Assembly: GCA_032209605.1 (NCBI GenBank) | Contig: JASFXZ010000014.1 | Location: 5,662,912 to 5,726,911 of the forward strand | From: Mactromeris polynyma | Taxonomy: Eukaryota > Mollusca > Bivalvia > Venerida > Mactridae | Direction of reading: 5' to 3' | Length of the DNA stretch: 64,000 bases | Part shown: in pieces, positions 9,401-20,149 of the stretch | Position numbering within the stretch: position 1 is the first letter of the stretch | Layout: each line of letters begins with the position of its first letter | Position numbers and translations under genes: made by a program | Notes under the pieces: generated by a model | What the model was told of the DNA's origin: nothing | Seen by the model: the letters and a program-made list of their open reading frames with translations, nothing else | Databases searched by the model: none

Positions 9401-10821
9401 TAACCCCTCTCTATCATTCCTATTCCCTCTCTATCATTCCTAACCCCTCTCTATCATTCCTAACCCATTTCTATCATTCCTAACCCCTCTCTATCATTCC
9501 TAACCCCTTTCAATCATTCCTATTCCCTTTCTATCATTCCTAACCCCTCTCTATCATTCCTAACCCCTGTCTATCATTCCTAACCCCTCTCTATCATTCC
9601 TAACCTCTTTCTATCATCCCTAATCCCTCTCTATCATTCCTGAACCCTTTCTATCATTCCTAACCCCTTTCTAACATTCCTAACCCCTCTCTATCATTTC
9701 TAACCCCTTTCTATCATTACTAACCCCTTTCTATCATTCCTAATAATAATAATAATAATAAATTCTTTATTTTCAGAAGGTTACATAGTAATAAATTGTA
9801 CACTTTTTTTTCAATATGGCCTTCTTTTAACAATATAAACACGCACAAATAAACAAGAATTCACACACGCACACGCACCTACACACACACAATCACGCAC
9901 GCATTCACACACGCATACACAATACATTGTACATGTACATCATGTTTTAACATCAGGATGTAAATGAGACTATTAAAAACTACAAAAGTTAAGATGATCT
10001 GAAAATAAAATTGAAATAAAACAACAACAATAACAGACACCTCACATAAGACACATACATACAATAATGAAATATTATTGATATCATTGTTTAAGCATTA
10101 AGTAGTTCCTATAATTATTTTTAAATGTTTCTGTATCAGACAGACAACGTATATTTACAGGAATTGCATTCCATACCTCACGAGCATAAAAAGAGAATGT
10201 TTGTTTACCATATTTTGATTTGAAGGAAAAGGGTGCTATTGTCTCTATCATTCCTAACCCCGTTCTATCATTCCTAACCCCGTTTTAAATCCTAAATCTT
10301 TCACTTCCATATTGGCCTTTTTACTTCTATTTTGTTTGCATAACAAAAACAAATGTGGTATTTGGTTCTTGCTCTTATTCCCATTTCTATTTATAGCACA
10401 ACGTACTTTCTTTATCACCCTCCAATGGGAATAATTATACAAGACTTTTATCTTACGGTCTTATCCTTACATCGGTCATTTGATCACATTATGTACTGCT
10501 GTATGTACTGTTTTAGGAATAAACCCGTTTCTGATTCTATATCTTAACCAAAATTAAATTCTCTTTCTTACTGTTGAAGGTTTCCTTCCTGAAGAGTACT
10601 TTCGAGAGTGTCTGATGACCATGGGTGACCGGTGGTCAGAGGATATGGTCGAGGAACTTTTCTTTGGAGCACCAATCAAAGAAGGCCGCTTCGACTACAA
10701 CGAGTTCACACGCACTTTGAAACATGGATCACGTGATAAGAAGGATGACGACATACCGGATATCAAACCGGAAACGCAGAAGACGCCACCGGAAGTTCCA
10801 CCAAAACCGTCCAAAGAGTAA
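6378..10821 (+). CDS. MRLC: Myosin regulatory light chain, non-muscle/smooth type (4 coding exons)
   Basis: This gene encodes the regulatory light chain that binds the neck of myosin II and switches it on when phosphorylated. Joining 6378-6479, 7695-7773, 8292-8453 and 10580-10821 gives 585 nt: 194 residues plus a TAA stop. Visible features are a basic N-terminus (residues 5-13), RLTSNVFA with Thr18 and Ser19 at the positions phosphorylated by light chain kinase in vertebrate orthologues, and a first EF-hand loop D41-QNRDG-D52. The family-typical segments [36 protein letters not shown] and [13 protein letters not shown] follow. Vertebrate non-muscle forms end near residue 172; here residues 173-194 add a tail with seven prolines. 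Introns fall after K34 (phase 0) and within G61 and G115 (both phase 1). The first coding intron has a GC donor. The Thr-Ser site separates this gene from the striated molluscan paralogue. Expression in catch or adductor muscle is possible but not shown by the sequence. Confidence 0.96.
6480..7694 (+). other. Light chain intron with GC-AG ends
   Basis: The intron runs from gcaagttt to tactt-ctttgcag. Its AAG|GCAAGT donor context is otherwise a full consensus, as is usual for the minority GC-AG class. Most of its length is the 27 bp array; the 3' part (7500-7680) holds diverged copies of the 'gatacatcggta' motif. Confidence 0.85.
6745..7503 (+). repeat. Tandem array, 27 bp unit, about 28 copies, inside light chain intron
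   Basis: The unit is gatatgatacaccgatacat followed by ttgtgag. The first units include the variant 'gatacgataccccgatacat'; later ones have occasional 'acatcgatac'. Because 27 is a multiple of three, long frames stay open on both strands. They consist only of nine-residue repeats and are not genes. Confidence 0.95.
7695..7773 (+). CDS. MRLC: Light chain coding exon 2 (residues 35-60 and first base of G61)
   Basis: Acceptor ctttgcag|GAAGC and donor TTAG|gtgaga. The exon encodes [20 protein letters not shown] and on to VSL, which contains the first EF-hand loop with Asp at positions 1, 5 and 12. Asp at position 12 is typical of the divalent-ion site in regulatory light chains. Confidence 0.95.
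8292..8453 (+). CDS. MRLC: Light chain coding exon 3 (last bases of G61 to first base of G115)
   Basis: Acceptor taccctag|GTAAAG and donor CAGG|gttagt. It encodes K62-Q114, including [20 protein letters not shown] and the [15 protein letters not shown] stretch, the most conserved part of the family. Its length (162 nt) keeps phase 1 at both ends. Confidence 0.96.
8553..8750 (-). mobile_element. pogo/Tigger-like MITE, family P, copy 2
   Basis: Read on the - strand it begins cagtcaaacctcaagtataa and continues 'ttgggacccttgaaaact', matching copy 1 at 4542-4737 in the opposite orientation. On the + strand the left part has a 17 bp motif (ttcagcaataagaccac) repeated three times, so this copy shows an early tandem duplication. 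It lies inside the light chain intron. Confidence 0.55.
8835..9742 (+). repeat. Tandem array, 20 bp unit, about 45 copies, inside light chain intron
   Basis: The consensus is ctatcattcctaacccctct, pyrimidine-rich on the coding strand. Units vary (cattccttacccctttctat, aattcctaacccc). The array is interrupted by the LINE fragment at 9743-10243 and resumes for two to three units at 10244-10290. Confidence 0.92.
9743..10243 (-). pseudogene. LINE 3' fragment (reverse transcriptase protein C-terminus), minus strand
   Basis: On the - strand, 10236 to 10084 reads [20 protein letters not shown] and then [20 protein letters not shown] before a TGA. That ending is typical of the polyprotein of several non-LTR retrotransposon clades. 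The 3' end carries a (TTA)n tail (9743-9761 on the + strand), plus a CA-rich stretch at 9858-9925. The 5' part is missing, as usual for truncated reverse transcription. It sits inside the 20 bp array, so it inserted after the array existed. It carries no catalytic domain. Confidence 0.75.
10244..10290 (+). repeat. Right-hand remainder of the split 20 bp array
   Basis: Two to three units of ctatcattcctaaccccgtt follow directly after the LINE fragment. They match the array left of it and prove that the LINE split an existing array. Confidence 0.85.
10580..10821 (+). CDS. MRLC: Light chain coding exon 4 (residues 115-194) with stop
   Basis: Acceptor ctgttgaag|GTTTCC completes the G115 codon. 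The exon encodes the C-lobe ([40 protein letters not shown]) and then a charged, proline-rich tail ([15 protein letters not shown] followed by [12 protein letters not shown]) ending at TAA. The tail contains PxxP motifs. Confidence 0.95.
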
Positions 10822-10930
10822 TATGGCTGTGAGGATGTGTTTCGGAAAGGACTGTACTCATTATACATACCCTTACCATCATAATACACAAATGTATATA
10901 AAAATGTGTATTCCCTATGTTATTTGATAA

Positions 10931-10936
10931 AATAAA
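10931..10936 (+). promoter_or_regulatory. Polyadenylation signal AATAAA of the light chain gene
   Basis: AATAAA lies 110 nt after the stop codon in an AT-rich 3' untranslated region. A cleavage site would be expected 10-30 nt downstream. Confidence 0.75.
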
Positions 10937-11344
10937 TTGAAAAACTTCATTTTCCATTCCTATAAGTGGCGCACAACTGTCTGGTGTACATCAAATATAG
11001 TAACTACGGTACTGCACTGGGGTGTATTCTGAATAAATGTAATGGTTGCATTTAAATATGGAATTAATAGACCTCGTTGAGCAATTAATATTTGGATGTT
11101 TCCGTTTAAATTTTTACAAAAATGATTTCGAGCGGCAAATAAATGAAATAAATCTTAAGGGATTGGTATGAAAGTGATAGTTTTCTATCATAAAGATTCA
11201 CGCGTATTTTTTTATCCCCAATGTATCATTGAACTCTGCAGCTCGTTTCACGTTCGTATAGTGCTGTTTTATTAACCGCGAACGCATATTTATTACCCGG
11301 ACCATTACATTTATCTAAATGCTTTTTATGCATCGTATTCCTAA
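10937..11344. other. 3' flank of the light chain gene, no feature seen
   Basis: Ordinary AT-rich sequence with no exon, repeat or RNA gene recognised. Confidence 0.5.
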
Positions 11345-12000
11345 TTTTGAAAATATCTCAGACATACTTTCCACAGAGACTACTTCAGTACTTGCATTCA
11401 CTCTCTACAGAAATATCTCAGTCATACTATCCACAGAGACTACTTCAGTACTTGCATTCACTCTCTACAAAAATATCTCAGTCATACTATCCACAGAGAC
11501 TACTTCAGTACTTGCATTCACTCTCTACAGACATATCTCAGTCATACTATCCACAGAGACTACTTCAGTACTTGCATTCACTCTCTACAGATATATCTCA
11601 GTCATACTATCCACAGAGACTACTTCAGTACTTGCATTCACTCTCTACGGAGACTACTTCAGTACTTGCATTCACTCTCTACAGAGACTACTTCAGTACT
11701 TGCATTCACTCTCTACAGAGACTACTTCAGTACTTGCATTCACTCTGTACAGACATATCTCAGTCATACTACCCACAGAGACTACTTCAGTACTTGCATT
11801 CACTCTCTACAGAAATATCTCAGTCATACTATCCACAGAGACTACTTCAGTACTTGCATTCACTCTCTACAGATATATCTCAGTCATACTATCTACAGAG
11901 ACTACTTCAGTACTTGCATTCACTCTCTACAGAAATATCTCAGTCATACTATCTACAGAGACTACTTCAGTACTTGCATTCACTCTCTACAGAGACTGCT

Positions 12001-15000
12001 TCAGTACTTGCATTCACTCTCTACAGAGACTACTTCAGTACTTGCATTCACTCTCTACAGATATATCTCAGTCATACTATCTACAGAGACTACTTCAGTA
12101 CTTGCATTCAGTCTCTACAGATATATCTCAGTCATACTATCCACAGAGACTACTTCAGTACTTGCATTCACTCTCTACAGAAATATCTCAGTCATACTAT
12201 CTACAGAGACTACTTCAGTACTTGCATTCACTCTCTACAGAAATATCTCAGTCATACTATCCACAGAGACTACTTCAGTACTTGCATTCACTCTCTACAG
12301 AGACTACTTCAGTACTTGCATTCACTCTCTACAGAAATATCTCAGTCATACTATCCACAGAGACTACTTCAGCACTTGCATTCACTCTCTACAGAAATAT
12401 CTCAGTCATACTATCCACAGAGACTACTTCAGTACTTGCATTCACTCTCTACAGAGACTACTTCAGTACTTGCATTCACTCTCTACAGAGACTACTTCAG
12501 TACTTGCATTCACTCTCTACAGATATATCTCAGTCATACTATCCACAGAGACTACTTCAGTACTTGCATTCACTCTCTACAGAAATATCTCAGTCATACT
12601 ATCTACAGAGACTACTTCAGTACTTGCATTCACTCTCTACAGAAATATCTCAGTCATACTATCCACAGAGACTACTTCAGTACTTGCATTCACTCTCTAC
12701 AGAGACTACTTCAGTACTTGCATTCACTCTCTACAGAAATATCTCAGTCATACTATCTACAGAGACTACTTCAGTACTTGCATTCACTCTCTACAGAAAT
12801 ATCTCAGTCATACTATCTACAGAGACTACTTCAGTACTTGCATTCACTCTCTACAGAAATATCTCAGTCATACTATCTACAGAGACTACTTCAGTACTTG
12901 CATTCACTCTCTACAGAGACTACTTCAGTACTTGCATTCACTCTCTACAGAAATATCTCAGTCATACTATCCACAGAGACTACTTCAGTACTTGCATTCA
13001 CTCTCTACAGAAATATCTCAGTCATACTATCTACAGAGACTACTTCAGTACTTGCATTCACTCTCTACAGAAATATCTCAGTCATACTATCTACAGAGAC
13101 TACTTCAGTACTTGCATTTACTCTCTACAGAAATATCTCAGTCATACTATCCACAGAGACTACTTCAGTACTTGCATTCACTCTCTACAGAAATATCTCA
13201 GTCATACTATCCACAGAGACTACTTCAGTACTTGCATTCACTCTCTACAGAAATATCTCAGTCATACTATCCACAGAGACTACTTCAGTACTTGCATTCA
13301 CTCTCTACAGAAATATCTCGGTCATACTATCTACAGAGACTACTTCAGTACTTGCATTCACTCTCTACAGAAATATCTCAGTCATACTATGTACAGAGAC
13401 TACTTCAGTACTTGCATTCACTCTCTACAGAAATATCTCAGTCATACTATCCACAGAGACTACTTCAGTACTTGCATTCACTCTCTACAGAAATATCTCA
13501 GTTATACTATCTACAGAGACTACTTCAGTACTTGCATTCATTCTCTACAGAAATATCTCAGTTATACTATCCACAGAGACTACTTCAGTACTTGCATTCA
13601 CTCTCTACAGAAATATCTCAGTCATACTATCTACAGAGACTACTTCAGTACTTGCATTCACTCTCTACAGAAATATCTCAGTCATACTATCTACAGAGAC
13701 TACTTCAGTACTTGCATTCACTCTCTACAGAAATATCTCAGTCATACTATCTACAGAGACTACTTCAGTACTTGCATTCACTCTCTACAGAGACTACTTC
13801 AGTACTTGCATTCACTCTCTACAGAGACTACTTCAGTACTTGCATTCAGTCTCTACAGAAATATCTCAGTCATTCTATGCACAGAGACTACTTCAGTACT
13901 TGCATTCACTCTCTACAGAAATATCTCAGACATACTATCCACAGAGACTACTTCAGTACTTGCATTCACTCTCTACAGATATATCTCAGTCATACTATCT
14001 ACAGAGACTACTTCAGTACTTGCATTCACTCTCTACAGATATATCTCAGTCATACTATCTACAGAGACTACTTCAGTACTTGCATTCACTCTCTACAGAA
14101 ATATCTCAGTCATACTATCCACAGAGACTACTTCAGTACTTGCATTCACTCTCTACAGAAATATCTCAGTCATACTATCCACAGAGACTACTTCAGTACT
14201 TGCATTCACTCTCTACAGAAATATCTCAGTCATACTATCTACAGAGACTACTTCAGTACTTGCATTCACTCTCTACAGAAATATCTCAGTCATACTATCT
14301 ACAGAGACTACTTCAGTACTTGCATTCACTCTCTACAGAGACTACTTCAGTACTTGCATTCACTCTCTACAGAGACTACTTCAGTACTTGCATTCACTCT
14401 CTACAGATATATCTCAGTCATACTATCTACAGAGACTACTTCAGTACTTGCATTCAGTCTCTACAGATATATCTCAGTCATACTATCCACAGAGACTACT
14501 TCAGTACTTGCATTCACTCTCTACAGAAATATCTCAGTCATACTATCTACAGAGACTACTTCAGTACTTGCATTCACTCTCTACAGAAATATCTCAGTCA
14601 TACTATCCACAGAGACTACTTCAGTACTTGCATTCACTCTCTACAGAGACTACTTCAGTACTTGCATTCACTCTCTACAGAAATATCTCAGTCATACTAT
14701 CCACAGAGACTACTTCAGCACTTGCATTCACTCTCTACAGAAATATCTCAGTCATACTATCCACAGAGACTACTTCAGTACTTGCATTCACTCTCTACAG
14801 AGACTACTTCAGTACTTGCATTCACTCTCTACAGAGACTACTTCAGTACTTGCATTCACTCTCTACAGATATATCTCAGTCATACTATCCACAGAGACTA
14901 CTTCAGTACTTGCATTCACTCTCTACAGAAATATCTCAGTCATACTACCCACAGAGACTACTTCAGTACTTGCATTCACTCTCTACAGAAATATCTCAGT

Positions 15001-16692
15001 CATACTATCCACAGAGACTACTTCAGTACTTGCATTCACTCTCTACAGAGACTACTTCAGTACTTGCATTCACTCTCTACAGAAATATCTCAGTCATACT
15101 ATCTACAGAGACTACTTCAGTACTTGCATTCACTCTCTACAGAAATATCTCAGTCATACTATCTACAGAGACTACTTCAGTACTTGCATTCACTCTCTAC
15201 AGAAATATCTCAGTCATACTATCTACAGAGACTACTTCAGTACTTGCATTCACTCTCTACAGAGACTACTTCAGTACTTGCATTCACTCTCTACAGAAAT
15301 ATCTCAGTCATACTATCCACAGAGACTACTTCAGTACTTGCATTCACTCTCTACAGAAATATCTCAGTCATACTATCTACAGAGACTACTTCAGTACTTG
15401 CATTCACTCTCTACAGAAATATCTCAGTCATACTATCTACAGAGACTACTTCAGTACTTGCATTTACTCTCTACAGAAATATCTCAGTCATACTATCCAC
15501 AGAGACTACTTCAGTACTTGCATTCACTCTCTACAGAAATATCTCAGTCATACTATCCACAGAGACTACTTCAGTACTTGCATTCACTCTCTACAGAAAT
15601 ATCTCAGTCATACTATCCACAGAGACTACTTCAGTACTTGCATTCACTCTCTACAGAAATATCTCAGTCATACTATCCACAGAGACTACTTCAGTACTTG
15701 CATTCACTCTCTACAGAAATATCTCGGTCATACTATCTACAGAGACTACTTCAGTACTTGCATTCACTCTCTACAGAAATATCTCAGTCATACTATCCAC
15801 AGAGACTACTTCAGTACTTGCATTCACTCTCTACAGAAATATCTCAGTTATACTATCTACAGAGACTACTTCAGTACTTGCATTCATTCTCTACAGAAAT
15901 ATCTCAGTTATACTATCCACAGAGACTACTTCAGTACTTGCATTCACTCTCTACAGAAATATCTCAGTCATACTATCTACAGAGACTACTTCAGTACTTG
16001 CATTCACTCTCTACAGAAATATCTCAGTCATACTATCTACAGAGACTACTTCAGTACTTGCATTCACTCTCTACAGAAATATCTCAGTCATACTATCTAC
16101 AGAGACTACTTCAGTACTTGCATTCACTCTCTACAGAGACTACTTCAGTACTTGCATTCACTCTCTACAGAGACTACTTCAGTACTTGCATTCAGTCTCT
16201 ACAGAAATATCTCAGTCATACTATGCACAGAGACTACTTCAGTACTTGCATTCACTCTCTACAGAAATATCTCAGACATACTATCCACAGAGACTACTTC
16301 AGTACTTGCATTCACTCTCTACAGATATATCTCAGTCATACTATCTACAGAGACTACTTCAGTACTTGCATTCACTCTCTACAGATATATCTCAGTCATA
16401 CTATCTACAGAGACTACTTCAGTACTTGCATTCACTCTCTACAGAAATATCTCAGTCATACTATCCACAGAGACTACTTCAGTACTTGCATTCACTCTCT
16501 ACAGAAATATCTCAGTCATACTATCCACAGAGACTACTTCAGTACTTGCATTCACTCTCTACAGAAATATCTCAGTCATACTATCTACAGAGACTACTTC
16601 AGTACTTGCATTCACTCTCTACAGAAATATCTCAGTCATACTATCTACAGAGACTACTTCAGTACTTGCATTCACTCTCTACAGAGACTACT
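12001..16692 (+). repeat. Higher-order repeat, 2346 bp period, two copies
   Basis: Marker variants recur exactly 2346 bp apart: cagtctctacagatatat at 12111 and 14457, agcacttgc at 12371 and 14717, catttactc at 13115 and 15461, gttatactat at 13501 and 15847, cagtctctacagaaatat at 13849 and 16195. The ctcggtcat marker is 2406 bp apart (13320 and 15726), one 60 bp unit more. A compensating unit (gtcatactatgtacagag, 13381) is missing from the second copy. 2346 equals 34 dimers plus 9 solo A modules. Confidence 0.9.
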
Positions 16693-19185
16693 TCAGTACT
16701 TGCATTCAGTCTCTACAGAAATATCTCAGTCATACTACCCACAGAGACTACTTCAGTACTTGCATTCACTCTCTACAGAAATATCTCAGTCATACTATCC
16801 ACAGAGACTACTTCAGTACTTGCATTCACTCTCTACAGAGACTACTTCAGTACTTGCATTCACTCTCTACAGATATATGTCAGTCATACTATCCACAGAG
16901 ACTACTTCAGTACTTGCATTCACTCTCTACAGAAATATCTCAGTAATACTATCTACAGAGACTACTTCAGTACTTGCATTCACTCTCTACAGAAATATCT
17001 CAGTCATACTATCTACAGAGACTACTTCAGTACTTGCATTCACTCTCTACAGAAATATCTCAGTCATACTATCTACAGAGACTACTTCAGTACTTGCATT
17101 CACTCTCTACAGAAATATCTCAGTCATACTATCTACAGAGACTACTTCAGTACTTGCATTCACTCTCTACAGAGACTACTTCAGTACTTGCATTCAGTCT
17201 CTACAGAAATATCTCAGTCATACTATGCACAGAGACTACTTCAGTACTTGCATTCACTCTCTACAGAAATATCTCAGACATACTATCCACAGAGACTACT
17301 TCAGTACTTGCATTCACTCTCTACAGATATATCTCAGTCATACTATCTACAGAGACTACTTCAGTACTTGCATTCACTCTCTACAGATATATCTCAGTCA
17401 TACTATCTACAGAGACTACTTCAGTACTTGCATTCACTCTCTACAGAAATATCTCAGTCATACTATCCACAGAGACTACTTCAGTACTTGCATTCACTCT
17501 CTACAGAAATATCTCAGTCATACTATCCACAGAGACTACTTCAGTACTTGCATTCACTCTCTACAGAAATATCTCAGTCATACTATCTACAGAGACTACT
17601 TCAGTACTTGCATTCACTCTCTACAGAAATATCTCAGTCATACTATCTACAGAGACTACTTCAGTACTTGCATTCACTCTCTACAGAGACTACTTCAGTA
17701 CTTGCATTCAGTCTCTACAGAAATATCTCAGTCATACTACCCACAGAGACTACTTCAGTACTTGCATTCACTCTCTACAGAAATATCTCAGTCATACTAT
17801 CCACAGAGACTACTTCAGTACTTGCATTCACTCTCTACAGAGACTACTTCAGTACTTGCATTCACTCTCTACAGATATATGTCAGTCATACTATCCACAG
17901 AGACTACTTCAGTACTTGCATTCACTCTCTACAGAAATATCTCAGTAATACTATCTACAGAGACTACTTCAGTACTTGCATTCACTCTCTACAGAAATAT
18001 CTCAGTCATACTATCTACAGAGACTACTTCAGTACTTGCATTCACTCTCTACAGAAATATCTCAGTCATACTATCTACAGAGACTACTTCAGTACTTGCA
18101 TTCACTCTCTACAGAAATATCTCAGTCATACTATCTACAGAGACTACTTCAGTACTTGCATTCACTCTCTACAGAGACTACTTCAGTACTTGCATTCAGT
18201 CTCTACAGAAATATCTCAGTCATACTATGCACAGAGACTACTTCAGTACTTGCATTCACTCTCTACAGAAATATCTCAGACATACTATCCACAGAGACTA
18301 CTTCAGTACTTGCATTCACTCTCTACAGATATATCTCAGTCATACTATCTACAGAGACTACTTCAGTACTTGCATTCACTCTCTACAGATATATCTCAGT
18401 CATACTATCTACAGAGACTACTTCAGTACTTGCATTCACTCTCTACAGAAATATCTCAGTCATACTATCCACAGAGACTACTTCAGTACTTGCATTCACT
18501 CTCTACAGAAATATCTCAGTCATACTATCCACAGAGACTACTTCAGTACTTGCATTCACTCTCTACAGAAATATCTCAGTCATACTATCTACAGAGACTA
18601 CTTCAGTACTTGCATTCACTCTCTACAGAAATATCTCAGTCATACTATCTACAGAGACTACTTCAGTACTTGCATTCACTCTCTACAGAGACTACTTCAG
18701 TACTTGCATTCAGTCTCTACAGAAATATCTCAGTCATACTACCCACAGAGACTACTTCAGTACTTGCATTCACTCTCTACAGAAATATCTCAGTCATACT
18801 ATCCACAGAGACTACTTCAGTACTTGCATTCACTCTCTACAGAGACTACTTCAGTACTTGCATTCACTCTCTACAGATATATGTCAGTCATACTATCCAC
18901 AGAGACTACTTCAGTACTTGCATTCACTCTCTACAGAAATATCTCAGTAATACTATCTACAGAGACTACTTCAGTACTTGCATTCACTCTCTACAGAAAT
19001 ATCTCAGTCATACTATCTACAGAGACTACTTCAGTACTTGCATTCACTCTCTACAGAAATATCTCAGTCATACTATCTACAGAGACTACTTCAGTACTTG
19101 CATTCACTCTCTACAGAAATATCTCAGTCATACTATCTACAGAGACTACTTCAGTACTTGCATTCACTCTCTACAGAAATATCTC
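16180..19185 (+). repeat. Higher-order repeat, 1002 bp period, three tandem copies
   Basis: The rare variant agatatatgtcag occurs at positions whose gt falls at 16879, 17881 and 18883. The cagtctctacag plus tatgcac marker occurs at 16195, 17197 and 18199. Both give 1002 bp exactly. An in-frame taa variant (ctcagtaatac) recurs with the same period. 1002 equals 15 dimers plus 3 solo A modules. The first copy overlaps the end of the second 2346 bp copy, so the 1002 bp expansion came later. Confidence 0.92.
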
Positions 19186-19852
19186 AGTCATACTATCCAC
19201 AGAGACTACTTCAGTACTTGCATTCACTCTCTACAGAGACTACTTCAGTACTTGCATTCACTCTCTACAGAAATATCTCAGTCATACTATCTACAGAGAC
19301 TACTTCAGTACTTGCATTCACTCTCTACAGAAATATCTCAGACATACTATCCACAGAGACTACTTCAGTACTTGCATTCACTCTCTACAGATATATCTCA
19401 GTCATACTATCCACAGAGACTACTTCAGTACTTGCATTCACTCTCTACAGAGACTACTTCAGTACTTGCATTCACTCTCTACAGAGACTACTTCAGTACT
19501 TGCATTCACTCTCTACTGAAATATCTCAGTCATACTATCCACAGAGACTACTTCAGTACTTGCATTCACTCTCTACAGAGACTACTTCAGTACTTGCATT
19601 CACTCTCTACAGAGACTACTTCAGTACTTGCATTCACTCTCTACAGAGACTACTTCAGTACTTGCATTCACTCTATACAGAGACTACTTCAGTACTTGCA
19701 TTCACTCTCTACAGAGACTACTTCAGTACTTGCATTCACTCTCTACAGAGACTACTTCAGTACTTGCATTCACTCTCTACAGAGACAACTTCAGTACTTG
19801 CATTCACTATCTACAGAGACTACTTCAGTACTTGCATTCACCCTCTACAGAT

Positions 19853-20149
19853 ATTTTGGAACTACTTCCCGCCACATTACTTCCGAGGTCTATTTTTTAA
19901 AATAGCTGAGGTGATCCGATTGATCTTCAAAGTGAAACTAATAAGCTTGATATTTTTCATTTAGTAACTTTTAGTAACGTACTTACCATAATTGTGACAA
20001 GAAACCAAATATACCATACTTCTATCCATCACATACACATACAGTGGAACCCCTCTAAACCGAACCTCGTCCGGACCGGATAAAACGTTATGTATATGAT
20101 TTAGAATTGTGATCACGTGATGTGACGTCTGCTTTTATCCGTGTGGTAT
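19853..20149. other. Spacer between the two largest arrays, with a Tigger-like end
   Basis: About 20041-20100 begins cagtggaacccctctaaacc followed by gaacctcgtccgg, resembling a pogo/Tigger-type transposon terminus next to a TA. No matching opposite end was found, so this may be a solo end or a chance match. The rest is unremarkable. Confidence 0.35.

Larger units (their letters stand above)
8454..10579 (+). other. Light chain intron 3, filled by a MITE, a 20 bp array and a LINE tail
   Basis: A 2126 bp GT-AG intron (gttagt to ctgttgaag). In order it holds a family P MITE, the 20 bp CT-rich array, a minus-strand LINE 3' fragment inside that array, a short resumed stretch of the array, and about 290 bp of ordinary intron before exon 4. 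Confidence 0.9.
11345..19852 (+). repeat. Composite tandem array, 34 bp + 26 bp units, 8.5 kb
   Basis: There are two modules. A (34 bp) is agagactacttcagtacttg followed by cattcactctctac. B (26 bp) is agaaatatctcagtcatact followed by atccac or atctac. Most of the array is A-B dimers of 60 bp, with scattered solo A units. By proportion there are about 150 A and 120 B modules. Unit variants (agatatatctc, cattcagtctc, agcacttgc, catttactc, ctcggtcat) mark larger periods of 2346 and 1002 bp. No stop codon occurs in any + frame of the consensus, which creates apparent proteins of up to about 2850 residues; these are repeat artefacts. The last 350 bp is almost pure A monomers. Confidence 0.97.

Noticed and set aside
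11319..19964. Proteins of up to about 2850 residues with repeats such as SLSTETTSVLAFTLYRNISV
   Set aside because: They come from the 60/34 bp array in all three + frames at once. There is no start context, exon structure or frame-specific conservation.
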